A DNA stretch of 64,000 nucleotides from Cepaea nemoralis (taxonomy: Eukaryota > Mollusca > Gastropoda > Stylommatophora > Helicidae), in the NCBI GenBank assembly GCA_014155875.1, contig JACEFZ010013274.1, positions 1 to 64,000 on the forward strand, in the 5' to 3' direction. This document shows positions 43,770 through 57,773 of the stretch, piece by piece. The position numbers and the translations under genes are program-made. The notes under the pieces are model-generated. The model was given only the letters and a program-made list of their open reading frames with translations. It did no database searches and was not told the origin of the DNA. Position 1 is the stretch's first letter, and every line of letters begins with the position of its first letter.

Positions 43770-43880
43770 GAAGCCACAATTTAAATAGAATGAAAATGTA
43801 AAGGTTATTGCCCAAGATCACAGAAATCCATGTACTGTTATCTACAGAAAGCAAGAGATAGATCAAGACATAATGTGTGT

Positions 43881-43911
<31 letters not shown>

Positions 43912-43920
43912 AGGAGTGAG

Positions 43921-44008
<88 letters not shown>

Positions 44009-44246
44009 TGGACAGGTGTAACATGCATTCCACTTGTGGAGATGGAAATGAAACGAGGAATGTGTGTTTACATGCACCATGCCATAAATGTTATATTATC
44101 ATAACTGTATATGCATGTATTTGTTTTATTAACGCATGTGAAACATAACACTAACAAACGGCAACGCTCTGTAATATACACAAACAAAGAAACACACCTT
44201 GTAAATATGCATTACTTTGTATGAAATAAACGTTAAAAAAAAAAAA
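43770..44246 (+). mobile_element. Tx1-like LINE copy 2, 3' end only
   Basis: This matches the last 450 bases of the Tx1 3' UTR, including a TG-GA microsatellite (43874-44005), the aacggcaacgctctgtaat block, tttgtatgaaataaa and poly-A (44235-44246). It is followed at once by attgtaatc and an ORF1 element. Confidence 0.82.
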
Positions 44247-44465
44247 TTGTAATCGTCTCGACGCGCTGTCGAGATCAAGTCGCCTTATCGGATAACGCAG
44301 AGGATGCCTCGCGTTAAAAGGGCCGCGTAGAGACATGCGCTATATACAGCCGGGAAGAAGAAGGCAGAGGCGAGGAAGGCACCTACACCAGCTGAAACCG
44401 TTCCCGTCATAGAAACCACAACTGAAGCCAGTAGCAGCCGTGAAGTCATCAACACTATGGAGATG

Positions 44466-44540
44466 CAGACCAAATTACCAGAGACCTCCACACAGGAGGA
44501 AGCAGACCAAATTACCAGAGACCTCCACACAGGAGGAAGC
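44466..44540 (+). repeat. 37-bp tandem duplication within ORF1
   Basis: The unit gcagaccaaattaccagaga... is present twice in direct succession. As 37 is not a multiple of three, the downstream frame changes; removing one unit joins LPETSTQEEA to SNTIVDFTGK. Confidence 0.85.
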
Positions 44541-44710
44541 ATCAAACACTATCGTAGACTTCACCGGCAAAATTCTACTCAAGCAAACAAGCGTGGGAGA
44601 AGCCAAACTGTCGGCGTTATCAACAGACAAGATAATCAGTCTGTTGGAAAACGAGCTGGGAAGACACAGCATCAACCAGCTGCGCAAGACACACGATGGA
44701 GTAGTGGTCT

Positions 44711-47024
44711 TCTTCTTCTTCAGCGTTCCGAGCCATTGAGGTTCTTTGCTGCAAATACAATCCGTCTCCATTCGTCTCTCTGGTGGACCTTCTCTTGCCA
44801 GTCGTTGATTCCAAGTGCTTGTAGGTCTGTACATGTATTATCTCTCCACCGCCTTCTTGGTCTACCTCGGGGTCTACGGTCATTTATTTCCTGAGTGTAA
44901 GCGAGTTTTGTTTCCCTATTATCTTCCATTCTTTCTATATGCCCCAGCCATTGTAGTCTATTAGCCTTCATGATACCAGTGATTAGCGGGGACTTAAACA
45001 GATCATAAATGTCTTTGTTACTTCTTCTTTTCCACTCTCCACTTTGTGTATCCCTAATGGGTCCAAAGATGCGTCTTAAAATTTTGTTCTCAAAGGTTTG
45101 TAACAAGGCTTCGTCTCCTTTCGTTGTACTCCAGGTTTCAGAGCCATACAGCACAACTGGTCTGATCAGTGTTTTGTATATTGTGATTTTGGTGTTACGA
45201 GATAGCGCCTTTGATTTTAGTAGATGTTGTAGTGCATAGTATATCTTATTTCCAGAGTTGATTCTAGTTTGTATTTCTTCCCTTATGATGTTGGAGCAGT
45301 TGAAGATCGTACCCAGGTATTTGTATGTTTCCGTTCTTTTAATGGTCATATTATCTATTTGTATGTGGCCAGAGTTTCTAGCCATTCCGTCTCTTGAAAT
45401 TACCATATATTCTGTCTTATCTTGGTTGATAACCAGCCCCATCTGTTGGGCTTTTTCCTTTAAGTGAGTCAATATTTCCAATGTCTTTTGTTCACTTTGC
45501 CCTATAATATCTATATCATCTGCATAACCAAGCAGCTTGGATGTTCCTCCAATATCACATTCCTCCTTTACCTTCCTTACAACTTTCTCTAGAGCCAGAT
45601 TGAAGAGTAGCGGCGATAGTGCATCACTCTGTTTCAAGCCAGATGTTACTTGGAAGGGGTCTGATTTCCTGCCTTTATATGTTACTATATTATAAGTATC
45701 TTCCATGCATAGTCTGGTCATGTTGATTAACTTCCTTGGTATTCCAAATTCCTGCATAGCATTCCATAGACTATTCCTATGGACACTATCATAAGCCTTT
45801 TTAAAATCCACAAAAATGTTATGGAGATCTCTTTTATATTCCCAATGTTTCTCGGCTATTTGTCGTAAGATAAATATCTGATCTATTGTTGATCTGTTTT
45901 GTCTAAAACCCGCCTGGTAGTCACCTAATATGTCTTCTGAATATGGTTTTAGTCTATTTAGTAATACTGCGGATAGTATCTTATAGCTTGTGGACAGTAG
46001 TGATATTCCTCTATAATTTCCACATTGGAACTTGTCTCCTTTCTTAAAGATAGGTATCAATAATGACTCTTTCCAGTCATGGGGTAATTCTTCTGTCCTC
46101 CAGATTTTTATTATTAGTTCGTATAGCTTTAGATGTAATGCATGGCCACCTGCCTTTATAAATTCAGCAGCAATTCCATCAGTCCCAGTTGCCTTATTGT
46201 TTTTAAGTCGTGTGATTACATATAGGATTTCTTCAAATGTAGGTTCTTCAATTTGTGGTTCGCATGTTAGAACCTCTTCCTGTGAGAAAATGTTACTTGG
46301 AGCTTCACAATTTAGTAATTCAATAAAATATTCTTTCCATGTGTTGCACATTTCCTCATTGGTATTTATCATATTCCCATTTTTGTCTTTTAAACCATAT
46401 GTGTTTTGTTGGTGCCCTCGTTTCATTGACTTCAGTTCTTTAAAAAATTTTCTGGATTCATTTTTCTGGTGATTAGTTTCCACATCTTTGATTATATTAC
46501 TCATATATTCTCGCTTCTGCTGTCTGACTATTTTTGTAACCTCTTTACATTCATTTCTATAATGCTCTTCCTTTTGGATGTTATTGATGTCATTTAACCA
46601 TACATGTCTGGCATTCTTCTTCCTAATGACTGCTTCTTCACATTTTTGATTGAACCATCTGTTCTTTCTATGCGTGGTTAACACACCGAGACATTCTTCT
46701 GCGGTAGACTGAATTGTATTCTTGATGTTCAACCAAGTTTGGTCAACGCTTTCCTCCAAAGGGTTTTGCAGAGTTTCAAGTTTACATTTTATTTCATCTG
46801 TAAATTTCTCTTTGACTGTAATGTCTTGCAGTTTTTCTCTGTTATATGTTGGGTGTAATCTTTGTAATTTAGTATAGAAAGCTCTCTTAAGTTTTATTAT
46901 AAATTTTGCTCCAACGAGGAAGTGGTCACTGTGGCACTCAGCTCCTCTATAACTTCTGACTTGCTGTATGTTTGATGCATTTCTGTTGTTAATTAAAATG
47001 TGATCTATTTGATTATAGGTTCTC
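44711..47024 (-). mobile_element. RTE-like LINE, copy 2
   Basis: Inserted on the minus strand with target duplication tagtggtct (44702-44710, 47025-47033) and a (GAA)n tail at the left. The 5' end retains the tail of the endonuclease (AECHSDHFLVGAKF, about 46900-46950) and is truncated there. Nearly identical to copy 1 at 21645-23748. Confidence 0.92.
44720..46759 (-). CDS. RTE-like reverse transcriptase, 679-codon open frame
   Basis: Motifs: KEYFIELLNCEAPSN, NKATGTDGIAAEFIKAGG, GNYRGISLLSTSYKIL, AGFRQNRSTIDQI, NIFVDFKKAYDSVHR, SGLKQSDALSPLLF, active site LGYADDIDIIG, YKYLGTIFNCS, PVVLYGSETWS and the C-terminal RRPRGRPRRRWRD. Unlike copy 1 the C-terminus is in frame, so this is the better copy. 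The motif-B Gly is Ser (KQSDA against KQGDA in copy 1). The endonuclease lies upstream in the same frame beyond the first Met. AP-endonuclease/RT LINE of the RTE group by motif style. Confidence 0.9.
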   Translation of the reverse strand: MEESVDQTWLNIKNTIQSTAEECLGVLTTHRKNRWFNQKCEEAVIRKKNARHVWLNDINNIQKEEHYRNECKEVTKIVRQQKREYMSNIIKDVETNHQKNESRKFFKELKSMKRGHQQNTYGLKDKNGNMINTNEEMCNTWKEYFIELLNCEAPSNIFSQEEVLTCEPQIEEPTFEEILYVITRLKNNKATGTDGIAAEFIKAGGHALHLKLYELIIKIWRTEELPHDWKESLLIPIFKKGDKFQCGNYRGISLLSTSYKILSAVLLNRLKPYSEDILGDYQAGFRQNRSTIDQIFILRQIAEKHWEYKRDLHNIFVDFKKAYDSVHRNSLWNAMQEFGIPRKLINMTRLCMEDTYNIVTYKGRKSDPFQVTSGLKQSDALSPLLFNLALEKVVRKVKEECDIGGTSKLLGYADDIDIIGQSEQKTLEILTHLKEKAQQMGLVINQDKTEYMVISRDGMARNSGHIQIDNMTIKRTETYKYLGTIFNCSNIIREEIQTRINSGNKIYYALQHLLKSKALSRNTKITIYKTLIRPVVLYGSETWSTTKGDEALLQTFENKILRRIFGPIRDTQSGEWKRRSNKDIYDLFKSPLITGIMKANRLQWLGHIERMEDNRETKLAYTQEINDRRPRGRPRRRWRDNTCTDLQALGINDWQEKVHQRDEWRRIVFAAKNLNGSER

Positions 47025-48481
47025 TAGTGGTCTCCATCACGAAAAATCCAAAGACCACAGCCCTGCTATATAATATCGCACACGAGGAGAAGAGCACTAT
47101 ACAGCTTCACCACGGCATAGTTCTGGAAGCCGCCCGGCACCGCACGACGAATCGATGGGTCATCAGACGAGTCCAGACCCATCACTCAAATGAAAAGATC
47201 AGGGAGATGCTGGTTGAAGAGAACAAGAAGCTTAAGATCACCAGGGCGGAGCGGATCATCGGGAAGAACAACATCCCCTCTACAGTCGTCATTGTTACAT
47301 CAGTGGACCGAGTGATCCCTCCGTATATCATATGGGGCGGAAGAGATCAAAGACCAGAGCACTACATACCAAGAATGCTGCAGTGCTCCAAGTGCCAGAA
47401 ATTTTGGCACGCCCGGGCCACCTGCAAGAGTGATGTCGAGGTGTGCAGGTACTGCTCTGGTCCCCATAACTACAGTCAGTGCCAACAAGCGAAGAACGAC
47501 TCGGACTTCAGGAGGCCTAACAACAAAAGAAAGTGCGCCAACTGCCTCGGCAACCATGGCGCCAGGTACCTCGGCTGCCCCTGCCACCAAGACAGCAAAG
47601 AAGCTATGAAGATAGCCATAAAGTCTAACTTGCCATATAAGGAGGCCAGGAGGCAGTACGAGACCACCAACCGACTCACTAAGAGTGATAAAGCACAATT
47701 GGAAGGTAACCTGAAGGAGCTGAGAACACAGGTCAAAAACCTCGAAGACAAAAATGACAAGAGGCAAGAAACCCAGATAACGGCCGTTCAGCGCATCCTG
47801 GACGACCTGAAGCAAGTCCAGCAGAAGATAGAGCAGGATGTCGCTCGAATGGCCGCCATAAAAGCTGACACTGACGACACCTTACGGAAAATTCAAGAGG
47901 AAAGAGAAAAGACAGAAGAAACGCTGAAACAAATACAAGAAGGAAGAGAACAGATTGAATTACTTAAAGCACAGAAAGAACCAGAAAATGCAAAGTCCCA
48001 GACAGACGAAGAACCATCAGAAGAAGAAATAGTAACTGAACTGGATGAGGACGGCTACCCAGATCAAGACCAATTCTGTCGGGCGATGGCAAATCGTTCC
48101 CCACCAAGATCGAGCTACCGAGAAGACACTCAAAACCAAAGACGAACAAGAAGATTCGAGGAAGTCCCAAGACGTGGAAGGAGGAGAAACAACAGGTGGG
48201 ACGACGAATGGTAGAGCTCCCTGAAGGAAACAGCACCATAGGACGGGGTGGGTATACAATAACTCCAGGCCTCAACAAGTGCGCGACTCTGCCCAGACAT
48301 GAAATGCCTTATCAAGACAGGAATGAACAAAATTAACCAATCAGAAGCCAAGAAGCTGATAACAAGCAACCAGATCTACGAAAGATTCAAAACAAGCTGC
48401 ACAATATAGGCTCCAAATACAACAAGTTATCAGAACAGTTGAACGGGACCATTCGTATTTGAGTTGAGTTGAATTGTAATC

Positions 48482-51454
48482 CACAAAAATCCACCACACA
48501 TCATAGCATTACAGGAAGAATTAGATCTCCACAGACATCACCGATTTCAGGGGGCTTTACTGCGAACAAAGTTACAAACTATAACACAAGAGATACCGAG
48601 TAAAAAGAAGAACCTTTACACAGAGGAAAACACACAGGCGCACGTACAAGAAAACTTTATGAAATTCACAAAACAACTTACAGAGGAACAGAAACTAACA
48701 ATAGATACTGAATTAACACTAACATATATAACACAAGCGGTTCACGGAATGCAGAAGGGCAAATCTCCTGGCCCTGACGGTATTACCGCTGAATTCTATC
48801 AGTTTTTCTTTCCTCTTCTAGGTCCCCTTTTACTAGCAATATTCTCTGAATCTTTCCACAAACGAGAACTCCCATCCAGTTTCAACACGTCTTACATCAC
48901 TCTTATTCCGAAGGAGAACACCGACAAGACACTTTTAAAGAGTTACAGACCGATCTCGCTTTTAAACGTAGACTACAAGATTTTAACAAAGACTTTGACG
49001 AATAACTTGAAACCAGTAATGGCATCTCTCATTCATGAAGACCAGCAATGTAGTGTGCAACACCGCAATATCCAGCAACACACACTTCATAAGGGACATC
49101 ATCAACTACACACATCTGAAAAACTGTCAGTCCTCAATTCTCTCTTTAGATCAAGAAAAAGCATTCGACAGAATATCTCACTCATACCTCCACAAAACTC
49201 TCTCGCACTGCAACGTGGGAAATTATTTTCGGACATGGGTCAAAATTTTATATTTGAAACCGGAAAGTCGGATTCTATTAAACCATACCCTAACCAATTC
49301 TTTCAGGTTGACTAGGTCAGTGAGACAGGGATGTCCCTTGTCTCCATTACTGTACGTTGTCGCTCTAGAGCCACTTCTAGAAAAGATACGACAGGACGAC
49401 AATGTCAGGGGCACGTTCATACCAGGGAAGGGTGAACAAAAGCTGCGTTCTTATGCGGACGATACCATTTTCTTTCCGACAACTGAAAAATCTGTACTGA
49501 TCATTTTGGAAACGTTCTCGTTTTTCGGCAAAGGGAGTGGGGCAAAATTAAACGTCCAAAAATCTACTATAATGGGCTTAGGCAAATGGAAAAATAAGGC
49601 GGATTTTCCATTTGACTTAACATCAAACAATCTTATAAAAGTGTACGGAATAGTCTTCCCATGTCAACCAAATCAGACACACAAAGACACTTGGCAAAAT
49701 CTAGAGAAGAAAATAACAGATATGTTACAGAGGTACAAATACAAAACAACTACCATATTTGGTAGAAGTACCATTGGTAATACATATATAATTCCAAAAA
49801 TATTATATCTGTGCACAGTCCTATATCCTCCACGTCATACTGTCACAAACATAAACAAAGAGATTAGACGCTTTGTGTTTGGCAGCACCATCTACAGTAT
49901 CAAACATACTACACTCATGCAAGACAAAAAAGATGGAGGTATCGCCCTCCAAGACATAACAATCAAAATACAAGCACTTAGGATCAAACACGTAGGCGAA
50001 ATCCTACAACACCCAGAAAAACACCCTTTAGCACACTATGACATTGGAATTAGGCTATCTTACTTAAAACCTATTAGGAATACATCCTCACATTACTTTG
50101 GCACTCTCCCAACGTTCTACAAAACATGTATTTCAGTCATTAAAGGACACAAAAAATTACTACACAGGAAAACACATACAATCTACAGGCATTTAGTTAA
50201 ATTACAAGCAACTCCGGTACATCTCAGAATTAAAAGAGGACATAGATATTTCATAAAAGATTATACCGAAATTTTCTCAAATATTCACAACAAGCAGATT
50301 ACTCCAAATGCAAAGGAAATTACATATAGGCTTGTTGACAGCATGACCCCAACAACAGAGAGAACAGCAAAAATAACTAAACAAATACTACAGTGTCAGC
50401 TTTGTAGACGGAACGTCCAAGAATCAGAAGAGCACATCTATTACGAATGCAACACAATCATGCCAACAAGAAATCTCCTACAAAACATCCTAAACACTCA
50501 AACCAAACAAAGAACAGATGTTTACAAAGCAATACTGATAAATTCCATTCCTTACTCCACACAAGACATCCACACAAAGCTACTTGTGCTATTGGCAGAG
50601 TACAGAAATCTTATATGGACATTAAGAAACAAAGCACTATACAATTACAGAACAATCAACAAAGAAATTGTCCAACAACTTTATCAACAAAAAGTCGCAA
50701 ACATTCTAATCTTAGCCCCACAAGCGCAAATCTCGTAAAAGATTTGACTGAAGACAGCACATATTACAGAAGAAGCAAATAATTTGTTTTAAACAAAGGA
50801 TACTACAACTATACATGTGTTTATTGATGGTATTAATAATCTTACAATTATATTATTATTATTAAAAATACTATTATTATTACTGCTACTATTATTATTA
50901 ATTTTCCCATTATTATATTTGAATGTGCAACATGAAATATATTGTGGATGGGTGTCTATGAGTGTGTGTGCGCGCGCGTGCGTGCTTGTAGCAGCCTTTA
51001 AACCAAGTCGGTATCTCAAGTATTAAAATGATGTTATATGGTAATGATATGTTTCAAAAGAAAAATATGCACCACCATGTATAAACAAATTGAATGAGCC
51101 CTTTAAGTACCCAGTAAGCTAAGGTGGCTTTTAGTGCCCAGGTTTTAATTCCTTCCCATTGTATATGAAACCCAGACACTATCACAACTTTGGACCAATT
51201 ATCTCCCTGGAGACAGGCCATGGACTCTAATTACTAGTAGTAAATCCCTGATTCTTGTTCCCCAAACAAAAGGTATCATGGACTAGAGCGTCACCCTGTA
51301 ATTTGTCATCAGGCAACAACACCAACGACCTTCGCCTCAGTAGCTAAGTGACCCAGAAATTACAAAGAAGCCACATTTTAATGGAAATGATAGTTTAAAG
51401 TTTATTGTCCAAGCGCGGGGCATTTAAATGTACTGCGGTCTCCAGAAAGCACGA

Positions 51455-51552
<98 letters not shown>

Positions 51553-51818
51553 AGGAGAGGGAGAGATGGACAGGTGTTTCATGCATTCCGCTTGCGGAAG
51601 TGGAAGTGAAGCATATGCAAGGAATGTGTATCTACATGCACTATGCCACAAATGTCATATTATCATAACTGTATATATGTATGTATATGTTTTATTCACA
51701 ATGTCACACTTAACACTAACAAACGGCAACGCTCTGTAATATACACAAACAAAAGAAACACACACTACAACTTGTAAATACACATTGCTTTGTATGAAAT
51801 AAAAGTTGAAAAAAAAAT
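48482..51818 (+). mobile_element. Tx1-like LINE copy 3, longest F-type copy
   Basis: It starts inside ORF2 just before the RT (homologous to 56453 onward) and runs through the RT, zinc motif, a 1.1-kb 3' UTR with a TG-GA repeat (51459-51548), a GAAATAAAAG end and poly-A (51809-51818). It is followed directly by copy 4. Confidence 0.88.
48659..50738 (+). pseudogene. Tx1-like reverse transcriptase, one frameshift
   Basis: Frames 48659-49315 and 49035-50738 overlap. Loss of two bases in a CA-rich run near 49080 explains the shift. Motifs: GKSPGPDGITAEFYQ, ITLIPKENTDKTLLKSYRPI, SLDQEKAFDRISHSYLHK, RSVRQGCPLSPLLYVVALEP, active site SYADDTIFFP, a Cys/His motif CQLCRRNVQESEEHIYYEC and C-terminus QQLYQQKVANILILAP. 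RSVRQGCPLSPLLY and the zinc motif are typical of the Tx1/L1 branch, which lacks RNase H. Confidence 0.88.
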
Positions 51819-51828
51819 ATTGGGAAAA

Positions 51829-53371
<1,543 letters not shown>

Positions 53372-53809
53372 GATAATTTTTTGTGTGGAAGGTTTCTTTG
53401 TGGTACATAACTTTGAACGCCGGAGCAAAACAAATTATAACTGCATAGAGCAGCGAGAAGTGCACCCGCACTTCTGATTTAAATTATGTGAATTAATCTA
53501 CGCTGGGTATTTTTTGTTGTCAAAGACTAACTAATTAATCTCCATAAAGTCAAGGATTTCTTCAGATCGGATATAGTCTATATAACAACCTGTGGAATTT
53601 AAATCTCATATTGCTGAATTGTGTATTTTTTTTCAGGAATTTGTGGTGATATTCGTTGGTTTTGATATTCTGGATATTTCCACGGTATTATTACCTGAAA
53701 CAACAAATTTCAATATGTATTCGAATATCACTGAAGTCGGGATCTCGATAAATGACTACGATGTCCAGCTACTTCACCAGTCCGGAACGATAGTGTGTTC
53801 CATAACTGG
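53372..53809. other. Unassigned interval before the second Tx1 subfamily
   Basis: May include the 5' UTR of the following LINE. A pyrimidine run ending tttttttttcag precedes 53637, but there is no independent support for an exon. Confidence 0.35.
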
Positions 53810-54564
53810 TCCCGGGGCGGCTGCTAAAGCAACACCTGCACTTATTATGAGTGCCCTAACTGGTCCAGGAGGTGTACCTTTTGGGGGAGTCGTCGACCTG
53901 CATAGGTTCGAAGTTCCCACTAGGTGGTACTTTGCACCTGTCAGCAGAGGTTCAGAAAGCCGTGTATGACAAGATATACGGCAAAAAGTTGTCTCTACCA
54001 AGTCTAGGGATAGACATATCACTACAACATCTAGACAAAGAAAGGGACAGGCTGACCATCCACTGGCTACCTGTCATGATTGCTCCTCAAGGAGTTAAAA
54101 AACTGGTGCACAGTATTACAGGAGACGACAAGGCTGAGGTCTTTAGGATAAAGAATGGGGCTGGCAAGTGGGGAGCGCTCTGCAACCCAACAAAGGAAGT
54201 TCCCCATTATATACGGATCTACACTCCCGGTATAACGAACAATAACCACAGAGTGTTGATCACGATGCCGGGGAGAAAGACCAAGTGTCCAGCGAGTGGC
54301 CAAAACAACCACTGGGCAAATAAATGCCCTAGTCGACGACAATCGACGACACCAATAGCAGCAGCAGTAAGTGTTCAAAGCCAAGAAGATTTCCCACCAC
54401 TCGAAAGAGAAACCTCTCCACAGGGAGAGATTGAACTGACACAAACCTTTAGTAGTCAAATCAACATACAAGAAAATAACACACAAGAAAATAAAACACA
54501 AGACATCAATCCAAGGAATGAAGACTCTGACGGCTTTCAAGTCGTCAGCAAACCAAAGAAGTGA
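53810..54564 (+). pseudogene. Tx1-type ORF1 protein (G subfamily)
   Basis: Frames up to 53969 and 53872-54564 join near 53950. Features: HLSAEVQKAVYDKIYGKKL, MIAPQGVKKLVHSITGDDKA, PHYIRIYTPGITNNNHRVLI, then a CCHC-like knuckle (CPASGQNNHWANKC, first pair altered), and a polar low-complexity tail. Its position just before an EN-RT ORF2 fits ORF1 of a Tx1-like LINE. It is unrelated in sequence to the ORF1 at 47-48 kb. Confidence 0.65.
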
Positions 54565-54916
54565 ACATGGGCTAACAGAAGACCGCAGTCAAAACACAGC
54601 GACGACACAGAAGCAGACGACTTATCACTGCCAAAGAAAGAAAAAGTCAAATCCACTATAGGCAAGACAAAGGAAACTGAACAAGAACAACAAGAGGAGA
54701 CACAAGTACAAGACGAAGACGACACATACAGCATACCAGACACTCTCTTCGTAGACACAGACACAAGTGATAAGAACGAGGATCAAGATGATCCTCTCAC
54801 ACAAAGTTTTGATGCTACAGACTTGCTCGCCTAAATGTACCTATGACGGATAATAACTTTGCGTGTGATTCTATACACTTATTATATCTCATTCATTCGC
54901 TTTTACTTAAATTATA

Positions 54917-57700
54917 ATGACTAGTGATTTAGTTATTATTACTTTAAACATTTGTGGTATACGTACAAAATTACAACACATTATCACACTAATAAACAAA
55001 CACAAACCAGACTTTATACTACTACAAGAAACAAATATATGTTCAAAACCATTCGCACAACATATCACCACACAGCTAGGCCTCAGACATTCATGCTTTA
55101 GTTTAGGCACACACAAAATTGGTTCAGGAACAGCTATTCTGCAGACATCAGACAGGTGGGACATAATTAAAACACACACGGATAACCAGGGACGAATCTC
55201 CATAATACAGGTAGAAAACACTATACATGCATACACCATAGTGAACATACATGCACCACCTAATTACAATCATCAACCAAATTTTTACCAAGAATTAGAC
55301 ACCTTACTTATACAAACATGCAGAGGACAAAATGTTATCCGCGCAGGGGATTTCAATTTTGTACTCTCAGATTTGGATATCGTAGGGGCAGGTAAAGCAG
55401 GAATCAAGACACGATTAAGGAGAAATGACAGAAATGGAATACATCAACTGGATATACTAAAGAATACTCTAGACCAGTGTTTCCCAACCTTTTTTGTGCC
55501 ATGCCCCACTTAAGCCTTTCTAAAATTCATATTGCCCCCCTCCCCCGCCCCACGCCCCCCCCCCCCCCTCAACTTATACATTATTTTTAATATTCAAAAA
55601 TTGAAATGTTCACTAAAGAAACTTGAATGATAGGTTATAGGAAGAAATCACTAGGTAATTATTGAGCAAACACAGTAAGTAAATTTTCAAAACATATAAT
55701 GGAGAACTGAAATTCAAGTACAAAATAATTTTAATGAAAGATTTTTCTATATTATTGTAATTATTAGTAATTATTTATTATTTAAATTTAGTGAGATCCT
55801 TGCGCTTGATCTTGCTGCAAAGAGATCTTATGTCAGGTTCCAATTTAGTTAACTTCAGTCTCAAATCTCCCCGTTTTGTTATATTCAGCCGATTTCTTCC
55901 ATTTTCGAATTGCCCCCCTTAACAGTCAAATTGCCCCCCTGTGGGGCGTGGGCCCCACGTTGGGAAACACTGCTCTAGACACTCACAATTTAATAGACGC
56001 TTTCCGATACAGACACCCTAATAACATTGCAACAACACACAAAAATAGGGCTTAAAATAGATCAGCCAGTTTAGATAGACTATACACACCTTCAACACAC
56101 CACATAATACACACAAAACATCTACAAGAGACATTACAATACACAGATCACAAAGAAGTACTAACACATATCACTACAGACACTACAAACACTAGGCCAT
56201 CAAAAAGAACACCACATTGGAAGTTCAATAATTCCTTACTCCAAAATACAGGCTATTTACAACATGTGACACAACTTATTCTAACATACACTAATAGTAC
56301 ACCCACGGACAACATAACACAAATTTGGGATTTACTAAAGAATACAATACGGTGTAGAACACAACAGTTAGCATCCATCATACATAAAGACAGACTACAA
56401 CAAGAACATATCATACAGACAGCAATACAACTCACAAAACAGACTGACAGGAATGCACCACACCTAAACACACTAGAATCACAATTAGAACAACAACAGC
56501 AACACACATTCCGTGGTGCACTCCTTCGAACTAAACTTACTAACATATCAGAAGAAAGTCCCAATAGACAACACCTTGCATTAGAGCAAAACATTCAACG
56601 CAACAGACAAATAGGAGCAATAACAGACATGCAAGGAAACACACAAACAGAGAAAGTACATATACTAGAAACATTCCAACAGTACTACACTGACCTATAT
56701 ACAGCAGAACCCGCCAACACACAAACACAAAATAGGTTCCTACAATACACAAAAAAATTGTCAGACACAGATAAAGACACACTAGACACAGAGCTTACAT
56801 TAGCAGACATAACACATGCACTCAATCAAATGCAAAAAGACAAAACACCAGGACCAGATGGACTCATAGTAGAATTCTACCAACACTTCTTTCCTATCCT
56901 AGGCAATTTCCTTCTAAAAGTCTACCAAGAAGCTTTTAACAAACAAGAACTCCCAAACACTTGCAACATGTCATATATAACACTCATACCTAAAGACAAC
57001 ACAGACAAAACACAGCTGAAAAAACTATAGACCCATCTCATTATTAAACACAGACTACACAATTCTAGGAAAATCACTTGCAAACAAATTAAAAAACTTC
57101 ATGCCATCACTCATTCACCCAGACCAACAGTGCAGTATTCAACACAGAAACATACACCAACATACACACTTCATTAGGGATTTCATTACATACACCCACC
57201 AGAAAGACTGTCAATCCTCTCTTTTATCTTTAGTCCAGGAGAAGGCCTTTGACAGAATCTCACACTCATACTTACACAAAACACTAGCACACTGTAACAT
57301 AGGACAGTACTATAGACAGTGGATAGAAATATTGTATAAAAATCCTGAAAGTAAGGTACTGGTGAATCATTCACTCACTGGCAGTTTCAGAATCACTAGA
57401 TCTGTCAGACAAGGGTGTCCACTATCACCAGTCCTATATGTACTAACACTAGAACCACTCTTAGAAGCAATTAGACAGGACACTAACATTAAAGGTACAT
57501 TTATACAAGGGTCAGGAGAGCGGAAATTAATTGCTTATGCAGATGACACCGCTTTCTTCCCTACAACCAACACTTCCAAACGAACATACTTCACACCTTC
57601 AGACAGTTTGGCGAAGGAAGTTGGGCCAAAATAAACATACAGAAGTCTAAAATAATGGGTCTGGGGAAGTGGAAGAATAAAGCAGATTAATAATCACAGA
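54917..57700 (+). pseudogene. Tx1-like ORF2: endonuclease and reverse transcriptase (G subfamily)
   Basis: The endonuclease at 54917-55466 shows VIITLNICGIRTKLQHI, FILLQETNI, IVNIHAPPNYNHQ and an intact RAGDFNFVLSD. The frame is cut by an hAT MITE (55475-55972). RT at 56266-57634: DKTPGPDGLIVEFYQ, YITLIPKDNTDKTQLK (frameshift near 57025), SLVQEKAFDRISHSYL, RSVRQGCPLSPVLYVL, active site AYADDTAFFP. The end is lost at about 57773, where a transposon fragment begins. A stop near 56055 and the frameshift make it inactive. Confidence 0.86.
55475..55972. mobile_element. hAT MITE 3
   Basis: Terminal inverted repeats CAGTGTTTCCCAAC, 8-bp target duplication CTCTAGAC (55467-55474, 55973-55980). 498 bp, C-rich ends, AT-rich centre, no ORF. 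Removing it restores the LINE endonuclease frame (DILKNTLD then THNLIDAF). Confidence 0.93.
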
Positions 57701-57773
57701 TAACATGAAGATTTATGGATCACGTTTCCATCCAATCCCAGAAAAACACACATAGAAACATGGCAATCACTGC

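Larger units (their letters stand above)
44305..48214 (+). pseudogene. LINE ORF1 protein with three zinc knuckles, interrupted
   Basis: The N-terminal part carries an early in-frame stop (RVKRAA-stop) and a 37-bp tandem duplication that changes frame. After the LINE insertion the 47000-48214 frame gives SITKNPKTTALLYNIAHEE, then CSKCQKFWHARATC, CRYCSGPHNYSQC and CANCLGNHGARYLGCP (CCHC-like knuckles). A coiled coil of about 110 residues and a basic RRGRRRNNRWDDEW end follow. This layout fits nucleic-acid-binding ORF1 proteins of jockey/Tx1-type LINEs. Confidence 0.75.
44255..48472 (+). mobile_element. ORF1-bearing LINE segment, split by an RTE-like LINE
   Basis: It is flanked by attgtaatc (44246-44254 and 48473-48481). 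The ORF1 sequence runs 44305-44701 and resumes at 47034; the reverse-strand LINE between them has a 9-bp target duplication tagtggtct. No RT of its own follows: the next sequence is a 5'-truncated Tx1 copy. Confidence 0.72.

Noticed and set aside
53372..53640. Host exon boundary at tttttttttcag
   Set aside because: A pyrimidine run plus AG alone is weak; the following frame is LINE ORF1 sequence.
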